Origin: Promicromonospora sp. AC04
Lineage (GTDB): Bacteria; Actinomycetota; Actinomycetes; Actinomycetales; Cellulomonadaceae
NCBI RefSeq assembly: GCF_003058225.1
Contig: NZ_QBUG01000001.1
Span: 868,001-932,000, forward strand
Direction of reading: 5' to 3'
Length of the DNA: 64,000 nt
Shown here: positions 25,799-34,738 of the stretch, one piece after another
Position numbering within the stretch: the stretch's first letter is position 1
Layout: every line of letters begins with the position of its first letter
Notes under the pieces: model-generated
The model's input: the letters and a program-made list of their open reading frames with translations, nothing else
What the model was told of the DNA's origin: nothing
Database searches by the model: none
Program-made: the position numbers and the translations under genes

Positions 25799-27013
25799 TC
25801 AGAAGCTCAGGGTGATCTGCTCGGCGACCTCGTCGCCGCGGGTCACGAGGGCGGCGCGGTACTTGTCGAGCGTGGTGCAGGGGTGCGAGATGCCGAACCC
25901 GACCACGTCGCCGGGCTCGAGCGCCAAGCCCGCACCCAGGTCGGGAGACAGGTAGGCGTGCTGGTCGTTGAGCGCGGTCACGCGCACGCCGGTCAGCTCG
26001 CGGGCCTCGCCCAGCCGGCCGGCCCCGTCGGCCGAGCGCACGACGAGCGGTGTCGGCAGGTCGATGTCGAACGACACGTCCCGGCGCCCCATGCCGCAGA
26101 TGGCCAGCCCGGGCTCAGGCGTGGACAGTACCGAGGCCCAGACGGTGATCGCGGGCCGCAGCGGCTCGACGCCCATCCGTGTCCAGGGGTCGGCGTGCAG
26201 GTAGTGGCCGTGGTCGTGCGTCACGTACGCGCCGGACCGGAGCACTACCCGCGTCGGCACGCCGTCGCCCGCCGCGTCCTGGACCGGTACGGCGAGGTGC
26301 CGGGCGACGACGTCGGCGAACGCGCTGCCGCCCGCGCTCAGCACCACGGGCCCGTCGACGAGGCCGGCGATCCCGGCCCCCGCCTCACGCAGCCCGTCAC
26401 ACCACACCCCGACGGCGGCCAGCTCCTCGGCGCTGGTGCCGCTCGCCACGGGCCCCTCGTAGCCCGCGACGCCGACCAGCCGCAGCCCGGCGTCGTGCAC
26501 CCGGCCGGCGAGCGTCACGGCGTCGGGCACGGTGCGGACGCCCGTGCGGCCGCCGGGGACGCCGAGCTCGACGAGCACGCCGAGCCGCGCGGCGGCCTCC
26601 GGCGCGGCGCCCGCGAAGCCGGCGGCGAGCAGGTCCACGCCCCGTGCGGAGTCGACGTACACCCAGACCTCGTCCGCGGTGCCGTCGGAGAGTGCGGTGC
26701 GGAGCCACGCGATCTCGCGCGGGTCCACCAGCTCGTTCGCGACGAACACGCGGCGGCCGGCTCCCGGGACGCCCCAGCCGAGCGCCGCCTTGAGCTGCGC
26801 GGGCGTCGCCACTGTGGCGCCCCATGCCCCGGCGGCTGCCTGCCGCTCCCAGATGGCGCGCGACATGTGCGCCTTCACGTGCGGCGCGTGCTCCACCCCC
26901 GCGCTCGCGAACGCGCCCGCCACGGTCGCGATGTTGTGGTCCAGCGACGCCTCGTCGAGCGTCAGCAGCGGCCAGGAGAACTTGGGGTCATCGATGCGCA
27001 ACACAACCCCCAT
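25799..27013 (-). CDS. D-serine dehydratase/D-threonine aldolase-like PLP enzyme
   Basis: 404 residues. An alanine-racemase-type N-terminal barrel carries the PLP lysine in HAPHVKAHMS, and the C-terminal D-serine-dehydratase-like domain ends with GISHPCTTLDKYRAA, whose His and Cys bind the metal. The family splits D-threonine to glycine and acetaldehyde or dehydrates D-serine to pyruvate and ammonia; which applies is not decidable here. The ATG at 27013 lacks a usable binding site; GTG at 27004 with AGG and a G-run before it is an alternative. It follows the D-aminoacylase by 9 bases, so its substrate could be the freed D-amino acid. Confidence 0.82.
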   Translation of the reverse strand: MGVVLRIDDPKFSWPLLTLDEASLDHNIATVAGAFASAGVEHAPHVKAHMSRAIWERQAAAGAWGATVATPAQLKAALGWGVPGAGRRVFVANELVDPREIAWLRTALSDGTADEVWVYVDSARGVDLLAAGFAGAAPEAAARLGVLVELGVPGGRTGVRTVPDAVTLAGRVHDAGLRLVGVAGYEGPVASGTSAEELAAVGVWCDGLREAGAGIAGLVDGPVVLSAGGSAFADVVARHLAVPVQDAAGDGVPTRVVLRSGAYVTHDHGHYLHADPWTRMGVEPLRPAITVWASVLSTPEPGLAICGMGRRDVSFDIDLPTPLVVRSADGAGRLGEARELTGVRVTALNDQHAYLSPDLGAGLALEPGDVVGFGISHPCTTLDKYRAALVTRGDEVAEQITLSF

Positions 27014-27022
27014 CCTGCCGTG

Positions 27023-28585
27023 TCACGCGGCAGGCGCAGGACGAAGCCCGTGCCCGGGCGTCGCCCCGGTGAGCTCGCCGCCCGAGAGCACCGGCACCCC
27101 GCCGACCAGCACGTCCTCGATGCCGGACGCCGGAGTGCGCGGCGCCTCGTACGTCGCATCGTCGCGGACCAGCTCGGGGTCCACGAGCGCGATGTCCGCG
27201 ACGGCGCCGGGTACGAGCTGCCCGCGGTCGGCCAGGGCGAAGCGCCGCGCGGCGCGCGCCGACAGGTGCTGGGCAGCGTCCCACCAGGTCCACGAGCCGC
27301 GCCGCACGTGCTCGTCGAGGAACCGGGCGAACGCTCCCCAGCCGCGCGGGTGTGGCCGGCCGCCCCAGTAGATGGCGTCCGACCCGGCGAGGTGGCCGTC
27401 GTGCTCCGCCAGCGTGCGGACGGACTCGGGCGAGTTGGTCGGCGGCTGCGCGAACACGCAGCTCGCGCGCAGCGCGGTGGTCGTGAGGATCTCGACCACC
27501 GTGTCGGGGGCCGACCGCCCGAGCCGGGCGGCGACGTCGGGCAGGGTCAGGCCCTCGGCCCACTCCATGCCGGGCACGGACGCGAAGGTGATGCGCGGCC
27601 ACAGGTCCGTCAGGCCGGCGAAGTGGTCGCCCAGGCGCCCGGCCATGGCGGGGTTGCGCAGGGCGTCGATCGTCGCGGCGGGGTCGGCGACGGGCAGCCA
27701 CGTCGGGAGCGCGACCATCGACAGGATGGAGCATCCGCGCAGGTAGGGGTAGGAGTCGTAGCTGACGTCGTGACCCGCGGCGCGTGCGGCCCCTACCTGC
27801 TCCAGCAGGTCGTGGGCGGGGCCGTGCAGGTGCGACACGTGCGTCGCGACGTCGGAGGCGCGCGCGATCCGCATGAGCTCCTCGAAGGCCGTGACGCCCT
27901 TGTCCTCGTACCCGCGCATGTGGCTCACGTGGGGCAGCCCGCGCGCGGCAGCGACCTTCGCGAGCGCGATCAGCTCGCGCTCGTCGGCGTAGGCGGCCGG
28001 CACGTACTCGAGGCCGGTCGAGAGGCCGCAGGCGCCGTCGTCCAGGGCCTGCTCCAGCAGGCCCACCATCGCCGCGAGCTCCTCGTCCGACGCCGGGCGC
28101 TGCGCCGCCCCCATCACCCGGTACCGCAGGGTGCCGTGCGGCGCGAGGTACGCGACGTTCACGGGGACCGCGCGGTGGTATGTGGTCAGGAGGTCGCCAA
28201 CGGAGCCGCCCGCGAACGTGGGGTGGGTCCCGTCGATCGCGGCGAAGTACGCGCTCGCCCAGTCGTAGGTCGCGCGGTCGGTCGGGGCGAAGGACACGCC
28301 GTCCTGCCCCGTCACGACCGTCGTGATCCCCTGGCGCAGCATCGCGAGCTGCACGTCCGGCTCGAAGACGGCGGCCTCGGCGTGCGTGTGCGCGTCCACG
28401 AACCCGGGCAGGACGACGCGGCCCTGCGCGTCGAGGATCCCGGTGTCCTGCGCGACGGCGCCCCGCGCTCCCGCGCGGGTGATCGCCGCGATCCGGCCGC
28501 GCGCGACGTGCACGTCGACCGGCTCGGACAGGGACCCGTCGGGCTGCGGCACGCGGGCGCCGCGGATCAGGATCGTGCCGTTCAC
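27023..28585 (-). CDS. N-acyl-D-amino-acid deacylase (D-aminoacylase)
   Basis: 520 residues of the amidohydrolase superfamily. The metal motif is DAHTHAEAA after GRVVLPGFV; family blocks include GACGLSTGLEYVPAAYAD, LPHVSHMRGYEDKG, and the C-terminal RFALADRGQLVPGAVADIAL. It removes the acyl group from N-acyl-D-amino acids. GTG at 28585 overlaps the GH20 stop by four bases (GTGA), so it is translationally coupled to a GlcNAc-releasing enzyme. Cytosolic by the absence of a signal. Confidence 0.87.
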   Translation of the reverse strand: MNGTILIRGARVPQPDGSLSEPVDVHVARGRIAAITRAGARGAVAQDTGILDAQGRVVLPGFVDAHTHAEAAVFEPDVQLAMLRQGITTVVTGQDGVSFAPTDRATYDWASAYFAAIDGTHPTFAGGSVGDLLTTYHRAVPVNVAYLAPHGTLRYRVMGAAQRPASDEELAAMVGLLEQALDDGACGLSTGLEYVPAAYADERELIALAKVAAARGLPHVSHMRGYEDKGVTAFEELMRIARASDVATHVSHLHGPAHDLLEQVGAARAAGHDVSYDSYPYLRGCSILSMVALPTWLPVADPAATIDALRNPAMAGRLGDHFAGLTDLWPRITFASVPGMEWAEGLTLPDVAARLGRSAPDTVVEILTTTALRASCVFAQPPTNSPESVRTLAEHDGHLAGSDAIYWGGRPHPRGWGAFARFLDEHVRRGSWTWWDAAQHLSARAARRFALADRGQLVPGAVADIALVDPELVRDDATYEAPRTPASGIEDVLVGGVPVLSGGELTGATPGHGLRPAPAA

Positions 28586-30504
28586 GCGTCATCCTCCGGG
28601 GTCTGCTCGGATGCCCGCTCAGGGCCGGGTGCGTCGGTCGGGAGGTTCTCCACGCCGCCGTCCTCTCGCCAGCCACCGAGCCCGGCCCAGCCGCCGACGG
28701 CGGTCTCCGCTGCCAGGTCGCGGGGGTAGCCCTCGACGCCCGGCCGGGTCTGCCACGGGTGTGGGCCGCCGAGCGGCCGGTACTCGACGCCGTACGCGTC
28801 GAGGCGCGGCAGGTGGTGCCGCTCCAGCCGGTCCAGGAACTCCTTCGACGCCGGCGAGCCCGGCTCCCGGTCGGCCCGCGGCGACCAGGCGACCTCGGCG
28901 AAGGCCGCCAGCCGTGGGAAGGTCGCGTAGTCGATGCGCCGCGCGTTGTCGAGGTGCTCGGTCCAGACCTGCGCCTGCGCGCCGAGCAGCCGGCCGGGCT
29001 CTTGTCGATTGCCGGCCACCTGTGGGGTCGAGGCGTGCTGACCCAGGTAGTCAGCACTCAACGAGGCGGGGAGGGGTTCGAAGGAGTAGACGTCCTCGAC
29101 CGTTCTCAGGAAGCCGACCGGGATCGGCTCCGCCGGGTGCTCCCCCGCGCGGTGGTCCAGGTAGACGGCCTGTTCGGGCGCCATGACGACGTCGTACCCC
29201 GCCGCGAGCGCGGCGGCGCCCTGGGCGTACCCGCGCCAGGACGTCACGATCACGTCGCGCGGCAGGATCGGCGACACCGCCTCGTCCCAGACGACGGCGC
29301 GGCGGCCGGCGTCGGACACGTGCTGCGCCAGACGGGCGACGAACCAGCCGTGCAGCTGCGCGACGTCGGGGGCGCCGTCGGGCCCGGACAGGCCAAGGGC
29401 CCTGGCGCGCTCGACGATGTGGGGCGACTCGCGCCAGAGGGTGGTCGGCACCTCGTCGCCGCCGAGGCCGATCCAGGGCGCGTCGAAGACGTCGAGCACC
29501 TCGTCCAGCACGTGCCGGAAGAACGCGAGCGACCCCTCGGACGGGTCGAGCACGTCCTGGCTGATGCCCCACGTGGTGCGGACCCCGCTGCGATCCTTGC
29601 GCGTGCCGAGCTCCGGGTAGGCGGCGACGGCGGCCTCGACGTGGCCGGGCACGTCGATCTCGGGGACCACCGTGATGCCCCGGTCGCGGGCGTAGGCGAC
29701 GATCTCGCGCAGGTCGTCCTGCGCGTAGAAGCCGCCGTGCGGCCGGCCGTCCCTCGATCCGGTGCGCCACGTGCCGACGGTGGACTCGCGGCGCCATGCG
29801 CCGGTGCGTGTCAGCTCGGGGTAGCGGTGGACCTGCACGCGCCAGCCCTGGTCGTCCGTGAGGTGGAGCTGGAGCACGTTCAGCCGGTGGGCGGCGGCCA
29901 GGTCGATGAACCGCAGCACGTCGTGCTTGGGCAGGAAGTGGCGGGCGACGTCGAGCAGCACGCCGCGCCACTCGAACCGCGGGTGGTCCTCGATGCGCAC
30001 TGCCGGGAGCTCGACCATCCCGGCGTCGCCCGCGCCGCGGTAGGCAGCGGACGCGCGGCGGAAGGCCGCCGGGCCGGCGAGCTGCCGCAGGGTCTGGGCG
30101 GCGGCGTGGGCGCCGGCGAGGTCCGCGGCCTCGACGCGCACGGTGCCCGGCGCTCCTCCGACCCCGGTCCCGCTGCCCGACGCCGCCGCGCGCGCTTCGA
30201 TCCGGTAGCCCCCGGTGAGCAGGCCGGTCGCGAGCACGAAGGTGACGTCGGCGGTCCCTTCGGGGGCCGGGCCGGCCGGGTCGGTCAGGCCGTGCGGGGC
30301 CGGGCCGGCCGCATCGACGGGCAGTGCCGTGGGCACCAGGTCGATGCCGAAGGCTTCTTCCGTGACCCGGCGCCACCAGCGCGCCGCGGGGCGCAGGGCC
30401 GGATCGGTCGCGACCCGCGCGCCGTTCGGGAGCAGCACCGAACCACCCGGCACCTGCGTCGACGCAGGCTCGGGAACAAGGCCAGGATCTCCGGGGTCGT
30501 GCAC
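28582..30504 (-). CDS. GH20 beta-N-acetylhexosaminidase
   Basis: 640 residues. It removes terminal beta-GlcNAc/GalNAc from chitooligomers or muropeptides. The GH20b-like N-terminal domain precedes the catalytic barrel: RGVLLDVARHFLPKHDVLRF, LHLTDDQGWRV, VVPEIDVPGHVEAAV, the catalytic Asp-Glu pair in IGLGGDEVPTTLW, and QAQVWTEHLD. No signal peptide is seen. The start is GTG at 30504 because TAGGGT lies 7 bases upstream; an ATG at 30552 would place that box inside the gene. First gene of a four-gene operon. Confidence 0.9.
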   Translation of the reverse strand: MHDPGDPGLVPEPASTQVPGGSVLLPNGARVATDPALRPAARWWRRVTEEAFGIDLVPTALPVDAAGPAPHGLTDPAGPAPEGTADVTFVLATGLLTGGYRIEARAAASGSGTGVGGAPGTVRVEAADLAGAHAAAQTLRQLAGPAAFRRASAAYRGAGDAGMVELPAVRIEDHPRFEWRGVLLDVARHFLPKHDVLRFIDLAAAHRLNVLQLHLTDDQGWRVQVHRYPELTRTGAWRRESTVGTWRTGSRDGRPHGGFYAQDDLREIVAYARDRGITVVPEIDVPGHVEAAVAAYPELGTRKDRSGVRTTWGISQDVLDPSEGSLAFFRHVLDEVLDVFDAPWIGLGGDEVPTTLWRESPHIVERARALGLSGPDGAPDVAQLHGWFVARLAQHVSDAGRRAVVWDEAVSPILPRDVIVTSWRGYAQGAAALAAGYDVVMAPEQAVYLDHRAGEHPAEPIPVGFLRTVEDVYSFEPLPASLSADYLGQHASTPQVAGNRQEPGRLLGAQAQVWTEHLDNARRIDYATFPRLAAFAEVAWSPRADREPGSPASKEFLDRLERHHLPRLDAYGVEYRPLGGPHPWQTRPGVEGYPRDLAAETAVGGWAGLGGWREDGGVENLPTDAPGPERASEQTPEDDA

Positions 30505-30511
30505 GGGCGCC

Positions 30512-30517
30512 ACCCTA
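30512..30517 (-). promoter_or_regulatory. -10 box of the GH20 operon (leaderless)
   Basis: TAGGGT on the minus strand, 7 bases before the GTG at 30504. Confidence 0.55.
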
Positions 30518-30615
30518 GCGCGGCGCCCTGTTCGCATGCGGCAGGCAGCCATAGAACGTAGGCCCGGTCGCCCTATCAGTGCTCATAGTGCGACCTGCGG
30601 CAAGTGTGCGGTGCA

Positions 30616-30645
30616 GGACGTTCGACCCGGGACTTGGGACGTTCG
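30616..30645. promoter_or_regulatory. Tandem 9-bp direct repeat
   Basis: GGACGTTCG occurs at 30616-30624 and 30637-30645, 21 bases apart start to start, or two helical turns. It lies in the divergent region between the GH20 operon and the EF-hand membrane protein gene and could bind an activator or repressor. Confidence 0.45.
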
Positions 30646-30793
30646 GCACTGGGGCCGGAACCGAGGTCGTGCTGTCGTCAAGGGCCGGACAGCCGCGGTC
30701 GGCGCACCAGCCGGATCTACGACACCGGCCTCACCAGCGCAGCATCCCCCCGTTGCGTACAGCGTTGCGCACAACAGAGAGAAGCACCCGCAC

Positions 30794-31318
30794 ATGTCTA
30801 CAGCCGCCGTAGTTCCCGCCAGGAACGGTCTGGCCGTTGCCGGCTTCGTTCTCGCCCTCGTGGGCATCCTCTTCGCGTTCATCCCGATCGTGAACGTCGT
30901 CGCCATCCCGCTTGGCGCCCTAGGTCTTGTCTTCGGCGTGATCGGCATCGTCAAGGCCCGCTCGCGAGGGGTCGGTATGGGCCTCGCCGTGACCGCCGTC
31001 GTCCTCTCGGTCTTGTCGGTAGTCGTCTTCGTCGTAGCCAACGCGACCCTTTTCGCGGCGGTCACCGCGGTCGACTCAGCCGTGACGGACGTGGCGAGCG
31101 AGCCTGCATTCCTCGAGTACGACCTCGATGCCGATCCCGGCGAGCTCTACCCGAACGACGTGTTCGGCGACGTCGACCAGAACGGCAAGGTTTCCGCGGA
31201 GGAGACCTACGCCAAGAAGGGCAGCGAAAGCTTCGTGAAGGACGAGGACCTCGACGGGAACGGCGTCGTCACCTACTACGAGACCGGCAAGTACTGGTAC
31301 GACTTCACCAACAGCTGA
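30794..31318 (+). CDS. Membrane protein with paired EF-hand loops
   Basis: 174 residues. Residues 12-54 form a helical hairpin of the DUF4190 type (FVLALVGILFAFIPIVNVVA and GALGLVFGVIGIVKARSRG), and a third span covers about 62-92. The C-terminal domain holds two canonical 12-residue calcium loops: DVDQNGKVSAEE (126-137) and DLDGNGVVTYYE (152-163), each with Asp at 1 and 3, Asn-Gly at 5-6 and Glu at 12. A calcium-responsive envelope role is inferred; the whole protein is not a recognised family. The ATG at 30794 has only a weak AGAGAG upstream. Confidence 0.75.
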   Translation: MSTAAVVPARNGLAVAGFVLALVGILFAFIPIVNVVAIPLGALGLVFGVIGIVKARSRGVGMGLAVTAVVLSVLSVVVFVVANATLFAAVTAVDSAVTDVASEPAFLEYDLDADPGELYPNDVFGDVDQNGKVSAEETYAKKGSESFVKDEDLDGNGVVTYYETGKYWYDFTNS

Positions 31319-31339
31319 CCGCGCCCGCACCGGGCATCC

Positions 31340-33220
31340 TCACGCCCGCCGTAGGACCGGCTCGAGCGCAGCCAGCACCGCCGGGTCCTCGATGGTCGAC
31401 GGCACTGCCGGGTGCTCGCCGTCGGCCAGCTGGCGCATGGTGCGCCGCAGGATCTTGCCCGAGCGGGTCTTCGGCAGCCCGGCGACGATCTCGACGTCCT
31501 TGAACGCGGCGACCGGGCCGATCTGGTCGCGCACTGCGGCGACGAGCTCCGCCGCCACCCCCTCGGGGTCGGCGCCCGCCTTGAGCACCACGAGCCCGCG
31601 CGGCACCTGCCCCTTGAGCGGGTCGGCGGCCCCGATCACCGCGCACTCCGCCACGGCGGGATGGTTCGCGAGGACACCCTCGATCGCGCCGGTGGACAGC
31701 CGGTGCCCCGCGACGTTGATGACGTCGTCGGTGCGGCCCATGACGTAGACGTACCCGTCGTCGTCGATGTAGCCGCCGTCGCCGGAGAGGTAGTACCCGT
31801 CGAAGGCCGCGAGGTAGGAGGACACGTACCGCGCGTCGTCGCGCCACAGCGTCTGCAGGGTCCCTGGCGGCAGCGGCAGGCGGATCGCGAGGCTTCCTTC
31901 CTGCCCGGGACCCGCGACCGTGCCGTCCGGCAGCAGCACCTGCACGTCGAAGCCCGGCACGGGGACCGACGGCGAACCGGGCCGGGTGGGCATCGGGTCC
32001 AGCCCGCGCAGGTTCGCGACGATTGCCCAGCCGGTCTCGGTCTGCCACCAGTGGTCGACGACGGGTACGCCGAGGATGCGCCCGGCCCACTCGTACGTGC
32101 CGGGGTCGAGCCGCTCCCCCGCGAGGAACAGGTGCCGCAGGGAGGAGATGTCGTGGCTGGCCACGAGGATGCCCTCCGGGTCCTCCTTCTTGATCGCTCG
32201 GATCGCGGTGGGGGCGGTGAACAGCGCCTCTACGCCGTGCTCCGCGACGACCCGCCAGAACGCCCCCGCGTCGGGCGTGCCGACGGGCTTGCCCTCGTAG
32301 AGCACGGTGGTCGCGCCGGCGATCAGCGGCCCGTAGACGATGTAGGAGTGGCCGACCACCCAGCCGACGTCGGACGCCGTCCACCACACCTGACCGGCCT
32401 CGATGTCGTAGACGTTCCGCATGGACCAGGCCAGCGCGACGGCGTGGCCGCCGTTGTCACGCAGGATCCCCTTGGGCTTACCCGTCGTGCCCGACGTGTA
32501 CAGGATGTAGAGCGGATCCGTGGCCGCGACCTCCGTGCACGGCGCGGGGTTGGTCCGCCCGGCGTGCATGGCGGTGGCCCAGTCCAGGTCCCGCCCCTCG
32601 ACGAGGGTCGCGACGGCCTGCGGCCGCTGCAGCACCACGCACGACGCCGGCGCGTGGTCGGCCAGCTCCAGCGCCCGGTCCAGCAGCGGCTTGTACTCGA
32701 CCACCCGCGTGGGCTCGATGCCGCACGACGCCGACACCACGACCTTGGGCTGCGCATCGTCGATCCGCACGGCCAGCTCGTTCGCGGCGAACCCGCCGAA
32801 CACCACCGAGTGCACCGCCCCCAGCCGCGCGCAGGCCAGCATCGCGACGACGGCCTCGGGCACCATCGGCATGTAGATCACCACCCGGTCGCCCTGCCCG
32901 ACGCCGAGGTCGCGCAGCGCGCCGGCGAACGCCGCGACGTCCTGCAGGAGCGTGGCGTAGGTGATCGTCGCCGACGTGCCCGTGACCGGGCTCTCGTAGA
33001 TCAGCGCCGCCTGGTCCCCGCGTCCGGCGATCACGTGCCGGTCGAGCGCGTTGTAGCAGGTGTTCAGCCTGCCGTCGGGGAACCAGTGGTAGAACGGCGG
33101 GCTGTCGGCGTCGAGCACCCGGGTGGGCTTGCGGAACCAGGTGACGAGAGCGGCCTGCTCGCCCCAGAACCCCTCGGGGTCGGTGAGGCTGCGGCGGTAG
33201 ACGTCCGCGTAGTCGGCCAT
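31340..33220 (-). CDS. Acyl-CoA synthetase, propionyl-CoA synthetase (PrpE) type
   Basis: 626 residues of the AMP-forming ligase family. Motif A3 LYILYTSGTTGKPKGILRDN, WWTASDVGWVVGHSYIVYGP, DHWWQTETGW, YYLSGDGGYIDDDGYVYVMG and the A10 lysine in LPKTRSGKILRR are present. VFGGFAANELAVRIDDAQPK and GIEPTRVVEYKPLLD point to the propionyl-CoA synthetase branch rather than Acs, though acetate use is possible. GGAAGG precedes the ATG. It stands alone, convergent with the EF-hand gene. Confidence 0.87.
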   Translation of the reverse strand: MADYADVYRRSLTDPEGFWGEQAALVTWFRKPTRVLDADSPPFYHWFPDGRLNTCYNALDRHVIAGRGDQAALIYESPVTGTSATITYATLLQDVAAFAGALRDLGVGQGDRVVIYMPMVPEAVVAMLACARLGAVHSVVFGGFAANELAVRIDDAQPKVVVSASCGIEPTRVVEYKPLLDRALELADHAPASCVVLQRPQAVATLVEGRDLDWATAMHAGRTNPAPCTEVAATDPLYILYTSGTTGKPKGILRDNGGHAVALAWSMRNVYDIEAGQVWWTASDVGWVVGHSYIVYGPLIAGATTVLYEGKPVGTPDAGAFWRVVAEHGVEALFTAPTAIRAIKKEDPEGILVASHDISSLRHLFLAGERLDPGTYEWAGRILGVPVVDHWWQTETGWAIVANLRGLDPMPTRPGSPSVPVPGFDVQVLLPDGTVAGPGQEGSLAIRLPLPPGTLQTLWRDDARYVSSYLAAFDGYYLSGDGGYIDDDGYVYVMGRTDDVINVAGHRLSTGAIEGVLANHPAVAECAVIGAADPLKGQVPRGLVVLKAGADPEGVAAELVAAVRDQIGPVAAFKDVEIVAGLPKTRSGKILRRTMRQLADGEHPAVPSTIEDPAVLAALEPVLRRA

Positions 33221-33440
33221 TTGGTGCCCTTCCGCTCCGGCACACGGACCCCGGTGTCCGCGCCGCTGCCAGTGTGCCTCGGACGTGCGACGCCGTCGAG
33301 CGGCCGGGCCGGGCGGCGTGCCGATGGCCGCTGCGAGGGTTCTCTCGTGGCGGTGGTCGGTTCAGCGGGTATGTGCCCAGGCGAGACGCCGGCCACCGGG
33401 TATCCAGCACGACGCGCAAGCGCCGTCGCCATGACGACAT

Positions 33441-34088
33441 ATGCAGGGTGTGAACCCGCTCCGAGCACCTCACCGACTCCTCGGTACCGGGCTGGCCGGT
33501 GTCCTGCTCCTCAGCGCATGCGCCGGCCCGGCCGGCCCCGCGTCGAACAGCAACCAGCCCAACGACGCACCGACGGCGACCGCGCCGCCCACTCCGTCGG
33601 CGTCGGGCCCGGTGACCGCCGTCGCGACCGTCCTCCAGGAAGGGGACGGCCCGCCCGAGCTCTGCCTGGGCGGGGTGGCCGAATCGCTCCCGCCCCAGTG
33701 CGGCGGTCCGGAGATCGCGGGGTGGGACTGGGAAGCCGTCGAGGCCGACTCCGCGCAGGACACCACCTGGGGTGAGTACACGGTGGAGGGCACCTGGGAC
33801 GGCGAGACGTTCCGGCTCACCGACGCTGCCCCGGCCGAGCAGCCCGTTTCCCCCGACGACCCCCGGCTCGATCCGGACAACGCCGGAGCGGCCGGACCGG
33901 ACACGCCGGAGGCCCTGGAGCTTCAGAACGAGGTGTTAGATCACCTCGACGGTCTCAGCGGCTGGACCGAGAACGGCTACGTCTGGGTGACGGTCGTCTA
34001 CGACGACGGCAGCATCCAGCGCTACGCCGACGACAAGTACGGCGCCGATACGGTCGCCGTCCTGTCGGCGCTGCGCGACGTCGAGTAG
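33441..34088 (+). CDS. Putative lipoprotein of unknown function
   Basis: 215 residues. A signal peptide with lipobox (LLLSAC) is followed by a Pro/Thr/Ser linker (NQPNDAPTATAPPTPSASG), then a domain with CLGGVAESLPPQCGGP (two cysteines, probably a disulfide) and DTTWGEYTVEGTWDGETFRL. The C terminus has WVTVVYDDGSIQRYADDKYG. No family recognised. ATG at 33441 or GTG at 33450 could start it; neither has a clear binding site. A GC-rich hairpin lies downstream. Confidence 0.65.
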   Translation: MQGVNPLRAPHRLLGTGLAGVLLLSACAGPAGPASNSNQPNDAPTATAPPTPSASGPVTAVATVLQEGDGPPELCLGGVAESLPPQCGGPEIAGWDWEAVEADSAQDTTWGEYTVEGTWDGETFRLTDAAPAEQPVSPDDPRLDPDNAGAAGPDTPEALELQNEVLDHLDGLSGWTENGYVWVTVVYDDGSIQRYADDKYGADTVAVLSALRDVE

Positions 34089-34163
34089 GCCTGCCCGACG
34101 CAACCAGTCGTGGACACGACGATGGCCCCGGCATCGATAGCACGACCCAGCCACGACGGGGGT

Positions 34164-34181
34164 CCGGGGGCGTGCCCCCGG
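34164..34181. terminator. GC-rich hairpin after the lipoprotein gene
   Basis: CCGGGGGC (34164-34171) pairs with GCCCCCGG (34174-34181) around two bases. A second GGGGCGG/CCGCCCC pair follows to 34207. It lies 76 bases past the lipoprotein stop and may be its terminator; such G-rich palindromes are common between genes of high-GC actinobacteria. Confidence 0.5.
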
Positions 34182-34218
34182 GGCGGGGTGTGGAGGGCTC
34201 CGCCCCCACAAGACATGA

Positions 34219-34255
34219 CGAAGCGAGGTGGCCCGTCAGGGCACACCTCGCTTCG
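34219..34255 (-). terminator. ssrA terminator
   Basis: CGAAGCGAGGTG (34219-34230) pairs perfectly with CACCTCGCTTCG (34244-34255), and a GCCC/GGGC stem continues inside. It begins 8 bases beyond the 3' end of the tmRNA on the minus strand. Confidence 0.8.
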
Positions 34256-34262
34256 AGGGGAG

Positions 34263-34628
34263 TGGAGCTGCCGGGAATCGAACCCGGGTCCGGTGGCGCT
34301 TTTCCAGTACTTCTCCGGGCGCAGTCTGCTATGGATTTTCTCGGCCCCCGCACTCGCACAGACACGTTCGCGGACAGGCCCAGTCATCTAAATGTCCCCG
34401 TAGCCCCGATGACGAGAGCTACGAGCAGTGGCTTCCTAGATGACGCCGGCTACTGGGACGGAAGCAATTCCCAGGCCGACGGACTTCGGGCTCGCTCAGG
34501 CGGCGAGGGCGAAGTCGTTGCGCGAGTTATCGGCAACTATGTGTTTGCAGGCATCGTTTACGAGATAAGCCTGCATCCTCGGCCCGCTTCTCCTCGAAGC
34601 ACGACCACCGTCGAAACCGATCAGCCCC
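34263..34628 (-). ncRNA. ssrA: Transfer-messenger RNA (tmRNA)
   Basis: 366 nt. The 5' end GGGGCTGATCGGTTTCGACGG and the tRNA-like 3' end (GGGTTCGATTCCCGGCAGCTCCA) are diagnostic; the acceptor arms GGGGCTG and CAGCTCC pair with one G-U. The tag frame (34496-34534) follows ATAGTT and reads GCC GAT AAC TCG..., giving ADNSRNDFALAA and then TGA, a typical Clp-targeting tag. The encoded 3' end is CTCCACT, so the terminal CCA is added after transcription. smpB lies just upstream on the same strand. tmRNA rescues ribosomes stalled on broken mRNAs. Confidence 0.97.
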
Positions 34629-34738
34629 TATGTTGTTTTCAACTGCCCCGCCCGGGCTGCACCCGTGCGGAACACGCCCAGTCTAGGGGACAACACCCCA
34701 GACAGGAACGTTATTTCGCTAACAGCCGCCAAGCGGCG

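Noticed and set aside
25586-28729. 1047-codon plus-strand open frame
   Set aside because: Antisense to RidA, the PLP enzyme and the D-aminoacylase, all with clear motifs. No binding site or recognisable domain.
34263-34340. Separate tRNA gene
   Set aside because: The T-arm-like sequence is the tRNA-like domain of tmRNA; it lacks an anticodon arm and pairs with the 5' end 360 bases away.
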